Shown: positions 7,797-15,153, numbered from the stretch's first letter. The stretch: DNA of 16,035 bases from JAULUH01 sp032111745 (GCA_032111745.1 JAULUH010000119.1:1-16035), one strand, 5' to 3'. The notes: generated by a model from the sequence alone, not told the origin. Numbers and translations: made by a program.

Positions 7797-9647
7797 GAGC
7801 ACCAGCAGTGCTGCCAGAAGGCCCAGCAGCCACCAGGGCGGGGCCACTTCGTGATCACTGCCTACAGGCAGCTGGAACGGCACCGCGGCCGGAGCTGGCC
7901 GCCCGCGGCCGATGATAGCCCAGGCGACCAGTGCCAGCAGGGTCGTCGCGCTCAGGGCCAGCCCGGCCGTCTCGGCGGGGGTACGGGCGTAGCGCAGGGC
8001 CAGCTCTTGCTCCCCGGCGGGTACGTCCAGCACGGTGTAGCCGGTGGTGGCGGCGGGCCGCAGCGCCACCGGCTCCCCATCCAGCATGGCTTGCCAGCGC
8101 GGGTAATAGAGCAGCGGCAGGGTCATGCTCGACGGTTGGGAGGCAGCGATGGCCAGGTCCCAGCGGCTGGAGTCGACCCGCTCGGCCGTTACCGCCAGCC
8201 CCGGCGGCGGACTCAGCACCGGGCTCTGCGCCGGGTCGAAGTCGGGCCCTAGCTGCTCCAGCAGCGCGGCATCGAAGGGCGCGGTGCGCCAGCGAGGCAT
8301 GAATTCGTTCCAGGAGGTGAAGGCCGAGCCGCCCGACTTGATCTCGGCTGCCCGCACCATGCCCCAGCTCAGCCGGTCGTCGAAGGCGCCGTACTGGTGG
8401 TGCAGCCCGACAAACAGCGAGGGCAGGACAAACAGGACGGCCAGGAGGGCCAGGGCCACGCTGGCCGCGGCCTGGCGGCGCTCCGGCAGCACGGCGATCA
8501 CCAGGCCGGTGGTTACCGCCGCGGCCAGGGCCAGCACCCCCATCAGCCGGATGCGAAACTCCAGCGGCGTCAGCACAGGACGGAGCAGCTGCCACAGGGG
8601 GTCGGACAGCCCGCTGAGCATCCACAACAGCAGGAGGCTGGCCAGGGTGGTGGCCGCCAGGAGCAGGGCGAGCCCTCGCCGTTGGCGGCGCCAGGCGATG
8701 AAGGCAGCCGGCAGGCCCACTGCCATGACCGCCAGGTGGACCCAGCCGACGCCCCGGCTGGGCAGGTTGCCGTCTCTCATGACGTCGTAGATGGCTGGCC
8801 CGGCTAGCAGCTCATCCCAGGGCACGGGAAAGGCCGCCGGGTCCGCAATGCTGTTCTGGAAGTTGTACTCCAGGTGCACCCAGTTGCGCTCGGCCACGAT
8901 GGGCAACCAGATGAAGGCTGCCAGCAGGCCACCCGCGATCAAGGCCAGCAGGGGCATGGCCGTGCGATAGCGCCAGGCCAGGGCGATGCCGGCCAGCACG
9001 GCGAAAGGGGCCAGCATGAGTGGGGCCAGGACGTGACAGGCGATGCACGCGGCCCACAGCAAGCTGGCCACCAGCAGGCGCCCGGCCCGGGGCCGCTGGG
9101 CCACCCAGACCAGCCCCCACAGGACCCAGGGGTAGAGAAACATGCTGAAGACTTCGAGGGAGCCCCGCTCGAACGCATTGCGCAGCATGTAGGGCGCATA
9201 CAGGTAGGCGACGCCGGCGGCCAGCGCGGCCGCGCGGCGGCCGGTCAGCTGCAGCACCAGTAGATAGGCGCCGATCGCCGCGGCCAGGAAGCCCGCGGCG
9301 ATCAGCAAGCGCCAGCCCAGGGGCTGGGGGATGCCCAGGCGATACAGCCCATCCAGGCCCAAGTACGGGAGGGGAGGGTTGAAGGTGAACAGGGGACTGC
9401 CCAGGCCCCAATGGAGGAACTGCACCCAGCGTGGGTAGAGGACGCCGTCGGCAGTGGCCCCAGAGAATACGTAGCTGCGATACAGGTGCACCGTGCCGGC
9501 ATCGTGGGCCAGGGCTCCTACGTTCTCAGATAGGGCCGGGTAGACGGCTGCGGCAGCCAGGATCAGGAGCAGCAGGATCCAGCGCAGGGTTGCATGCCCG
9601 CCAGGTCGTAGGGTAAGGGAGGGTCTCGTAGGCGTCGGGTGGCTCAA
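7272..9647 (-). CDS. PTPS_related membrane protein with C-terminal beta-sandwich module
   Basis: About 791 residues if it starts at the TTG at 9647. The core matches its downstream paralogue closely: H48-D49 and H54 (LAHDAGTVHLYRS), DGVLYPRWVQFLHWGLGSP (about 67-85) and YAPYMLRNAFERGSLEVF (about 150-167). The C-terminal module (about 645-791) with Cys pair C631/C639 is nearly the same as in that paralogue. The start is unresolved. The frame stays open back to an ATG at 9899, but those first ~84 codons do not resemble the family and run through the divergent promoter and the start of the opposite gene. The TTG lies only about 3 bases after the predicted transcription start, so it would be nearly leaderless. 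The next in-frame GTG downstream would remove the first span. An in-frame CTG before the first span is another option. Function is inferred as an outer-face glycosyl transferase. Confidence 0.85.
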   Translation of the reverse strand: MSHPTPTRPSLTLRPGGHATLRWILLLLILAAAAVYPALSENVGALAHDAGTVHLYRSYVFSGATADGVLYPRWVQFLHWGLGSPLFTFNPPLPYLGLDGLYRLGIPQPLGWRLLIAAGFLAAAIGAYLLVLQLTGRRAAALAAGVAYLYAPYMLRNAFERGSLEVFSMFLYPWVLWGLVWVAQRPRAGRLLVASLLWAACIACHVLAPLMLAPFAVLAGIALAWRYRTAMPLLALIAGGLLAAFIWLPIVAERNWVHLEYNFQNSIADPAAFPVPWDELLAGPAIYDVMRDGNLPSRGVGWVHLAVMAVGLPAAFIAWRRQRRGLALLLAATTLASLLLLWMLSGLSDPLWQLLRPVLTPLEFRIRLMGVLALAAAVTTGLVIAVLPERRQAAASVALALLAVLFVLPSLFVGLHHQYGAFDDRLSWGMVRAAEIKSGGSAFTSWNEFMPRWRTAPFDAALLEQLGPDFDPAQSPVLSPPPGLAVTAERVDSSRWDLAIAASQPSSMTLPLLYYPRWQAMLDGEPVALRPAATTGYTVLDVPAGEQELALRYARTPAETAGLALSATTLLALVAWAIIGRGRPAPAAVPFQLPVGSDHEVAPPWWLLGLLAALLVLKVLYVDPQTTWLRCVSTAERVCGAEVTVDIPFAGGHRLRGYAVSSYQVEAGDDLRVSLVWQAESGVASPLHSFVHVRNSQPEQAVNPYTGSEIWAQWDQPSPAGLFTTEFVPGKLYLDELRVPIPADMPPGEYRLEVGWFDPASGEQLEPAPAAVKEPLGILWRSILLPPVTVQ

Positions 9648-9650
9648 AGC

Positions 9651-9665
9651 CCGTCGATTATACCA
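9651..9665 (-). promoter_or_regulatory. extended -10 promoter for leftward genes
   Basis: On the minus strand TGGTATAAT (9665-9657) is a perfect -10 hexamer with the extended TGn element. The best -35 candidate at 17-base spacing (TCCAGA) is weak, as expected for extended -10 promoters. The predicted start is near 9650. The bases after the box, CGACGG, recur after the opposite promoter. Confidence 0.55.
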
Positions 9666-9720
9666 TGACTTGACAGCCGTCTGGAAGTGGGCCACTGAGA
9701 GGAACTGGAAGTTGAACTTA

Positions 9721-9755
9721 AGGACCGACCCCTTGTACCTTGAGCTCGCGGTCCT
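9721..9755. promoter_or_regulatory. inverted repeat, candidate operator
   Basis: AGGACCG (9721-9727) and CGGTCCT (9749-9755) form a perfect 7-bp inverted repeat with a 21-base spacer. It lies between the two divergent -10 boxes. Its right arm sits about 30 bases upstream of the rightward -10 box, near where a -35 or activator site would be. No regulator gene is in the window, and a chance palindrome is possible. Confidence 0.3.
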
Positions 9756-9785
9756 AACGCCTGAGCAAGATTGATCGACCTGCGG

Positions 9786-9791
9786 TATAAT
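9786..9791 (+). promoter_or_regulatory. -10 box of rightward promoter
   Basis: A perfect TATAAT with a predicted start near 9798. No good -35 box is seen at 16-18 bases; TGAGCA at 9762-9767 matches 3 of 6 at an 18-base spacing. Two GGAGG words (9802-9806 and 9816-9820) follow at once, so the transcript starts with a strong ribosome-binding region. Confidence 0.5.
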
Positions 9792-9823
9792 CTCAATCGA
9801 CGGAGGAACGAACGAGGAGGAAT

Positions 9824-9886
9824 ATGCAGTTCCCCAGACAAATGAGGAAGCATCTGGATCGTGGCGAGAACGCAGGCTCTGACTGA
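9824..9886 (+). CDS. possible 20-residue leader peptide ahead of the rightward gene
   Basis: An ATG at 9824 lies 3 bases after AGGAGG (9815-9820) and opens a frame of 20 codons, MQFPRQMRKHLDRGENAGSD, ending with TGA at 9884-9886. It overlaps the GTG start of the large gene (9861) in another frame. It could be a leader peptide coupled to that gene. It could also be the true start of the large gene separated by a frameshift, or a chance frame. The spacing of 3 bases is short for an efficient site, though the Shine-Dalgarno match is the best in the window. Confidence 0.3.
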   Translation: MQFPRQMRKHLDRGENAGSD

Positions 9887-11945
9887 CCTTGATCGCCACA
9901 CAGAATCAATGGACAGGCTGTGGAATGTGCTCCTGGCTCTGTCCTTGATTGTATTTGCTGTTACCTTGGTCAGCAGCGCATGGATAGGCGATGACGCCTA
10001 CATTACTCTCAGGACCGTCGACAACTTTGTCAATGGTCGTGGTTTGACATGGAACCTTGCCGAGAGAGTCCAGGTCTATACCCATCCCCTGTGGATGTTC
10101 CTGCTCACCGCATTCTATGCAGTCAGCCACGAGGCCTATTACACCACACTGTTTGTCTGCATTGCCCTCACCATGGCCACTGTCCTTCTGCTGGCCTTTC
10201 GGATTGCGGTATCGCGAGCTGTGGCGGTCTTCTTGGTTGCGAGCTTGACACTATCCAAATCGTTCGTCGACTTCTCAACGTCGGGGCTGGAGAATCCTCT
10301 TACGCATTTCATTCTTGTCGTGTGGTTCGTCGTCTATTTTTCGGGGAATGCGAGTGTGAGAAAACTCTTTCTGCTGTCGTTTGTCACCTCATGCGCTGCG
10401 CTCAATCGGCTTGATACGGCGTTCCTTCTTCTGCCGCTGTATACATTGGCTGTGTTTGATCATGCCTCGGTTCTCAAGGGCCACAGGTTCAAAGGGATAG
10501 CAGTCATTGCCGCTGGTTTTATGCCTCTGGTCTTGTGGGAGTTGTTCTCTACGTTCTACTACGGTTTTCCCCTGCCAAACACGTTCTATGCCAAACTCAA
10601 CACTGGTATCCCACAGGGTGATTTGGTCCAGAGCGGTGCTGTTTACCTGCTACAGTCTGCCTACTTCGATCCCCTGGTGCCGCTGCTCATCGGCTGCGCG
10701 TTGGCGGTGACTATCTGGGACAGAAGCAAGTTTAACCTGGCGGTATCGTTGGGTATCATTCTATACGTGATCTACATCCTGAGGATTGGGGGGGACTTCA
10801 TGGCAGGGCGCTTTCTCACTGCGCCGTATCTCTGTGCACTCGTGATCATCGGTCGATCAGACCTGCTTCTTGCGCGTCCGAAGTTGCTTTGGGTTTGGCC
10901 AGCGCTCCTGGTTGTCGGGCTGGTATCCCCATCCGCGCCGATCTATGGTACCAGGTCCTTGCAGTGTGAAAGCACCGGCAGTTTCACCATGGATGTCTCA
11001 GATGAGCGCGGGTGTTTCTACAACGACACTGGCCTGCTCAAACAGCAGAAGGGTTCGCCAACGGTTCCCAACCATGGTTGGCCGCGGCTCGGGCTCATTG
11101 CCCGCACCGATGCCTCGCCGATTTCTATTATGGGAGGCATCGGCATGTTCGGGTATTTCGCTGGCCCAGCCGAATACGTGGTCGATCTGAATGCCCTGGC
11201 CAATCCGCTGCTGGCACGATTGCCGGTTCCCGAAGGCAAGATCTGGCGGATTGGGCATTTTGAGCGCTTGATCCCTGGTGGGTATCTGGAGACCCTGCTG
11301 TCAGGCCAGAACAGAATCTGCGACGAAGGCCTTGCCCAGTATTACGACAGGCTGTCCTTGATTACACGAGGGAGGCTGGCGGATCCCGAGCGGCTCGAGG
11401 CCATCTGGCAGATCAACACCGGGCACTTCGACGGATTGCTTCATGCCTACGAGGCTATCGCTACCACCGACCAGGCCCTTCTCTGCAACGCGCAAGCCGT
11501 CACCGACATTCCGTTTGCAGGCGGATCGACTCTGCGGGGCTATGCTATCTCAAGCAATGAAGCCGGGCCAGGGGACCAGCTAGTTGTCACCCTGTATTGG
11601 CAGGGCACTCCGGCGATCAAGAATCCGCTCCACAGTTTCGTGCACATCCGCAATAGTCAGCCTGATGGGCCGCTGAACCCCCGTACAGGCAGTGAAATCT
11701 GGGCCCAGGATGAACATATCGAACCGGGTGGCCGCCTGACTATCGACTTCTGGCCGCCACAGGTCTACGCAGATCCGTTCGTGTTGACCCTACCAGACGA
11801 TACTCCGCCTGGCGACTACTTTGTAGAGGCCGGCTGGCTAGATATGGAGACAGGCGAACAGCTTGCTCCTTCCGAAGAGGCACTATCACCTCCCTTGAGG
11901 GAGCTGTGGCATTCCGTATTGCTGCCATCGATCTCCGTTCGCTGA
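9861..11945 (+). CDS. AftB/ZomB-like GT-C membrane glycosyltransferase with C-terminal module shared with the leftward paralogues
   Basis: 694 residues from the GTG at 9861 (GAGGAAG ends 10 bases upstream). An ATG at 9909 without a ribosome-binding site is the alternative. After the first span comes W41-I-G-D44-D45-A-Y-I-T-L-R with VDNFVNGRGLTWN (53-65) and YTHPLW (73-78). SGLENPL (141-147), NRLDTAFLLLP (182-192), YYGFPLPNTFYAKL (233-246) and IGGDFMAGRF (309-318) follow. This set is typical of the family of mycobacterial arabinofuranosyltransferase AftB and Caulobacter ZomB. D44/D45 fit the catalytic acid site of GT-C enzymes. The C-terminus (about 547-694: PLHSFVHIRNSQ, TGSEIWAQ, PPGDYFVEAGWLD) is the same module as on the two leftward paralogues. 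Base composition differs from the neighbours: hand counts of 60-base lines give 47-55% GC in the core and 57-63% near the end. A furanose donor (decaprenyl-phosphate arabinose-like) is a family-based guess only. Confidence 0.85.
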   Translation: MARTQALTDLDRHTESMDRLWNVLLALSLIVFAVTLVSSAWIGDDAYITLRTVDNFVNGRGLTWNLAERVQVYTHPLWMFLLTAFYAVSHEAYYTTLFVCIALTMATVLLLAFRIAVSRAVAVFLVASLTLSKSFVDFSTSGLENPLTHFILVVWFVVYFSGNASVRKLFLLSFVTSCAALNRLDTAFLLLPLYTLAVFDHASVLKGHRFKGIAVIAAGFMPLVLWELFSTFYYGFPLPNTFYAKLNTGIPQGDLVQSGAVYLLQSAYFDPLVPLLIGCALAVTIWDRSKFNLAVSLGIILYVIYILRIGGDFMAGRFLTAPYLCALVIIGRSDLLLARPKLLWVWPALLVVGLVSPSAPIYGTRSLQCESTGSFTMDVSDERGCFYNDTGLLKQQKGSPTVPNHGWPRLGLIARTDASPISIMGGIGMFGYFAGPAEYVVDLNALANPLLARLPVPEGKIWRIGHFERLIPGGYLETLLSGQNRICDEGLAQYYDRLSLITRGRLADPERLEAIWQINTGHFDGLLHAYEAIATTDQALLCNAQAVTDIPFAGGSTLRGYAISSNEAGPGDQLVVTLYWQGTPAIKNPLHSFVHIRNSQPDGPLNPRTGSEIWAQDEHIEPGGRLTIDFWPPQVYADPFVLTLPDDTPPGDYFVEAGWLDMETGEQLAPSEEALSPPLRELWHSVLLPSISVR

Positions 11946-12140
11946 TGCCCATACAGCCCTGATCCTGACAGGGAGATGGCCAAACTCGCGTAAAACCACG
12001 ACTTGCGGTACACTGCATCACGACAACAGCCCATCACGTACGACGGGAGCAGCCATCAGCTTGGTCGTCGTGATCCAAACACTGATCTCACAGTCAACTC
12101 GAGGTGGGCTACGGTGATGAACGGATAGAGACCGTTGGCC
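11946..12140. other. intergenic region between rightward genes
   Basis: A gap of about 190 bases without a gene. It contains a 5-bp hairpin (CCCTG 11957-11961 with CAGGG 11969-11973) with no following T-run, so it is a poor terminator. It also has an imperfect 11-bp inverted repeat (12017-12027 with 12064-12074). A weak -10-like TACACT (12009-12014) follows TGCGG, the same word that precedes the TATAAT of the previous rightward gene. Whether the next gene has its own promoter is unclear. Confidence 0.45.
12017..12074. repeat. imperfect inverted repeat upstream of the DUF2079 gene
   Basis: ATCACGACAAC (12017-12027) pairs with GTCGTCGTGAT (12064-12074) with one mismatch in 11 and a 36-base loop. 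It lies about 70-120 bases before the next start codon. It could be a regulatory hairpin or operator, or chance. Confidence 0.3.
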
Positions 12141-14603
12141 ATGGGACTTAATCTCCGCTTCATGCGATCAGTGTCGGGTAGCCGGCGCCGGACTGGGCTG
12201 CAGGGCTACCTGCTCGATCCGGGCAACGTCGTCTCGATGCTGTCTGTGATACTGGCCGGCTATGCCGCAGCGCTGTTTGTGTGGGAAGCGGCCAACGCCA
12301 CTATCCTGGATCCGTACGTGCTGGGGAACGTGCTGCCCCTGCCCAGGCGCTTCATCCTGGCGGCTATGTTGGCGCTGGGCATGCTGGCCGCTTTGGCGGT
12401 GTGGCTGGTAGGGACACGCAGCCTGGCCCGGCGCCGCGGCGTGGATCTGGCCTCCATGCTGGATCGCACGGCCCGGCTCAGCTTGCTGGTGGCGTTGCTC
12501 CCGTTTCTGCCCATTCTGGCCTTCGTGGAACCGGCTGGCGAATGGACCCTGGGCGAATTCGCCTTTGACGCGGCGCTGGTGGTGGCCATGGCCGGGCTGG
12601 TGTTGCTGGCCTTGTGGCCGGTGCGGGCCAGGGAGGGGGCGGCGATTGAGGACGACCGCGTGACAGCCGTGATCCGGATGCCGGGACAGGGATGGCGGGC
12701 TGGCTGGGGGCCCCTGGTCCTGGGCTTGGTCGCCGGCTACGCCTTGTTCATGAGCCTGCTGACGGTGGGCAGGCACAACGCCTTCGCCACCCATGCCTTC
12801 GACCTGGGTATCTACGACCAGGGACTGACCACGCTGCTGCGGCACGGCTACATGCGGTCCACCCTGTTTGGCGAGCAGGCCATCATCCACTCCGGCGAGC
12901 ACTTCTCGCCCATCTTCTACCTGGTGGCACCCCTGTACGCGCCAGCGCAGAACGCGCGGACGCTGCTGGTGCTGCAGAGCCTGTTTTTGGCCGCGGGAGC
13001 CATCCCGGTCTACCTGCTGGCGCAGGCCAAGCTGCGCCACACTGGAACGGCGCTGGCCCTGGCCGCGGCCTACCTGCTCTATCCAGCCCTGCACGGCGTC
13101 AACAACTTCGACTTCCACCAGATCGCGCTGGTGACCCCCCTGCTGTTGTTCAGCCTGTATTTCCTGGAGACCGGCCGCACAGGGCTGTTTCTCATCTTCC
13201 TGGCCTTATCGGCCTTCACCAAGGAGGAGGTGGCCCTGACCTGCGCGGCAATCGGCCTCTACGTGTGGTTTGGCAAGCGCCGGCCGGGGTTGGGTGCCGC
13301 CATCGTGCTGGCGAGCCTGGCCTATTTCGTCATCGTGACCCAGGTCATCATGCCGGCGCTGGGTGGGGAAGCCAAGGTGTTTCGCTTCGACGACATGATT
13401 GCCCCAGGGACCGATGGCTTTGCGGGAGTGGCGCTGACGCTGTTCACCAATCCATTCTACGCGTTCATCCACGCCTTTCTCGACCCGGCCAAACTGGTGT
13501 ACCTGGCCCAGCTGTTGTTGCCCCTGCTGTTTCTCCCGCTGCTGGGTTTCCAGGGTTGGATCGTGGCCGTGCCGGCGTTGGCTACGTCGCTGCTCTCCTC
13601 GTATCCACCGCAATTCAGCATCGATACCCACTATGCCGCGATCATCATCCCGCCGTTGTTCTTTCTCACGGTGCTGGGCCTGGCGCGGCTGCGCCAGCAT
13701 CGGCTGCCGCTCCGTGCTTTTGCGGCGGCGGTCGTGGTGGCCGGCCTGGCCAGCAACTATCAATACGGCTGGTTGTTCTCCCGGCAGTTTGCCGGCATTC
13801 CGCAGCCTGATGAGCACGATCGCCGGCTGGCTGGCGTGGTGGCCGAGGTGCCGCCTGGTGCCTCGGTTAGCACCCTCAGCGACATCGTGCCGCATCTGTC
13901 CAACCGGGATGAGATCTACCTGTTCCCTGTCGTGGCCGGGGCCGACTACCTGCTGTTCGACAGCGCGGTTGACGGCAACTTCTATCCTCTGACCAGCCGC
14001 GATGCCCGCAGCGAGGCCATTGCGACCCTGATTCCCTATATCACAGGGGGTGAGTATGGGCTGGTGCGCAGCGAGGACGGCATCGTGCTGTTGCAGCGCG
14101 GGCAGGAGCCATCCCGCAATGGCGAGGCGTTGCTGGCAGTGCTGTCCGGGACCTGGGAGGCCGAAACCCTGCGCACGAACCTGCCCGAGAGGAACCAGCC
14201 CGATGCCATGGCCAGCGCGGGCCTGGCCCGGGTCAGCACACCGGACATGATCGTGCCCGGTGAGGAAAGCGTGCTGACCTATGGGCCCTACACGGCGTTG
14301 CCACCGGGCAAATATCAAGTGGTTTTCCGGCTGCGACATGAGGGGGACGGCGCCGAGGGCATCGTTGGAACGGTGGAGGTCTTCTCCAACGCCGCAGGCG
14401 GCGCCCTGGCAGGTTCGGACGTGCAAACCAGCCTTTTCGACGCGCCTGGCCAATACCGGGAAGTGGTGGTTGAGTTGGAGACGCAACAGCCTTTCTCAGA
14501 CCTGGAATTTCGTGTGCTTCCCACCGGTCTAGGGACCCTCTGGGTAGATACGATTCAGGTGATCCCTCTCGAGGTCAATGGTGAAGGAAAGGTCGGCTTC
14601 TGA
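12141..14603 (+). CDS. DUF2079 polytopic membrane protein with C-terminal beta-sandwich domain
   Basis: 820 residues from the ATG at 12141. A TTG at 12135 is also possible, and neither has a strong ribosome-binding site. The diagnostic DUF2079 (PF09852) features are FDLGIYDQ (220-227), GEHFSPI (252-258), NFDFHQ (322-327) and FTKEEVAL (359-366). These are the conserved acids and histidines of the outer loops. A soluble segment with PHLSNRDEIYLFPV is usual for the family. The last ~115 residues (from about 704: VLTYGPYTALPPGKYQVVF to LWVDTIQVIPLEVN) read as a carbohydrate-binding-module-like beta-sandwich. About 175 residues with several spans precede the core and look like an added N-terminal membrane section. 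DUF2079 is related by fold motifs to GT-C transferases, but its reaction is not established. The gene overlaps the next one by 26 bases and probably starts a three-gene unit. Confidence 0.87.
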   Translation: MGLNLRFMRSVSGSRRRTGLQGYLLDPGNVVSMLSVILAGYAAALFVWEAANATILDPYVLGNVLPLPRRFILAAMLALGMLAALAVWLVGTRSLARRRGVDLASMLDRTARLSLLVALLPFLPILAFVEPAGEWTLGEFAFDAALVVAMAGLVLLALWPVRAREGAAIEDDRVTAVIRMPGQGWRAGWGPLVLGLVAGYALFMSLLTVGRHNAFATHAFDLGIYDQGLTTLLRHGYMRSTLFGEQAIIHSGEHFSPIFYLVAPLYAPAQNARTLLVLQSLFLAAGAIPVYLLAQAKLRHTGTALALAAAYLLYPALHGVNNFDFHQIALVTPLLLFSLYFLETGRTGLFLIFLALSAFTKEEVALTCAAIGLYVWFGKRRPGLGAAIVLASLAYFVIVTQVIMPALGGEAKVFRFDDMIAPGTDGFAGVALTLFTNPFYAFIHAFLDPAKLVYLAQLLLPLLFLPLLGFQGWIVAVPALATSLLSSYPPQFSIDTHYAAIIIPPLFFLTVLGLARLRQHRLPLRAFAAAVVVAGLASNYQYGWLFSRQFAGIPQPDEHDRRLAGVVAEVPPGASVSTLSDIVPHLSNRDEIYLFPVVAGADYLLFDSAVDGNFYPLTSRDARSEAIATLIPYITGGEYGLVRSEDGIVLLQRGQEPSRNGEALLAVLSGTWEAETLRTNLPERNQPDAMASAGLARVSTPDMIVPGEESVLTYGPYTALPPGKYQVVFRLRHEGDGAEGIVGTVEVFSNAAGGALAGSDVQTSLFDAPGQYREVVVELETQQPFSDLEFRVLPTGLGTLWVDTIQVIPLEVNGEGKVGF

Positions 14604-15153
14604 CACTCGCTGGTTGCCGGGCATGGCACACTGGGCTGAAAGGGCTTGGCCTTGGGCGCTGTTTGCGGCTCTACTCGTTTGGGGTTGGCGTACCACCGAT
14701 CTGGTCCACACCGTGCCGGCCTATGGGGATGCGTTGGAGGGCTTGTGGGCGACTACGTGGTACGCTGAGAATCTGCGAACCGGCAGTAGTCCGGCGATCT
14801 ATCCGCTGGCCTTCTTCCCTGGCGGCTGGCACCTGGCGACCTACGCCTGGGGGCCAGCCAATTTCGTGATTCTCCTTCCGCTTCATGCCGTTGGCGGGGC
14901 TGCCTTCGCCTACAACGTCGCCAGCGTGATCACGTTGGGCCTGGCCTTCGCCGGCACTCTCGTCCTGGCCCAGCGCCTTCCGTGGTCCGGCACGGCCGAA
15001 ATCCCGGCCGAACTGGTCCGGCCGGGGGCTAACGAGCTCATGATTCGGACGGCCTTCGGCACACGTCCCGTCGACGCCACTGGTGGTGAGAACCCGGACT
15101 CCCGCTCGCTGTCGGCTGGCGTGACCCGCCTGCGGGTAGAGGCTCTGCCATGA
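14578..15153 (+). pseudogene. internally deleted remnant of a large GT-C-like membrane protein (191-residue frame intact)
   Basis: 191 residues, far shorter than any neighbour. Residues about 20-134 are the beginning of a GT-C-like membrane protein: one span, an outer loop with VPAYGDALEGLWATTWYAEN, the FFPGGWHLATYAWGPANF stretch, then two spans. From about residue 140 the sequence changes to AELVRPGANELMIRTAFG and continues to GGENPDSRSLSAGVTRLRVE. This matches the style of the very end of the soluble C-terminal domain of such proteins, not a membrane span. The middle (most spans and most of the soluble domain) is missing, yet the frame is kept. Short direct repeats flank the apparent join (cggccgaa at 14993 and 15005; tggtccgg at 14983 and 15014). 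The ATG at 14578 has GAGG 3 bases upstream; a GTG follows at once. The stop overlaps the next start (ATGA), so translation through it may still be needed for the next gene. It could also be a small membrane protein with its own role. Confidence 0.6.

Larger units (their letters stand above)
9648..9860. other. divergent control region
   Basis: This stretch separates the leftward pair of paralogues from the rightward AftB/ZomB-like gene. It is richer in A+T than its surroundings. It holds two outward-facing TATAAT boxes (9662-9657 minus, 9786-9791 plus), an inverted repeat at 9721-9755 between them, and a double Shine-Dalgarno region before a short leader frame. It is the only clear divergent control point in the window. 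Confidence 0.65.

Noticed and set aside
9648..9899. N-terminal extension of the leftward paralogue to the ATG at 9899
   Set aside because: The extra 84 residues are unlike the family, cross both promoter boxes and overlap the opposite gene's start.
11957..11973. Hairpin CCCTG/CAGGG as a terminator after the AftB/ZomB-like gene
   Set aside because: The stem is only 5 bp and no T-run follows, so it does not qualify as an intrinsic terminator.
13206..14486. A 426-codon open frame on the minus strand
   Set aside because: Antisense to the DUF2079 gene, Gln/His/Arg-rich, no recognisable feature.
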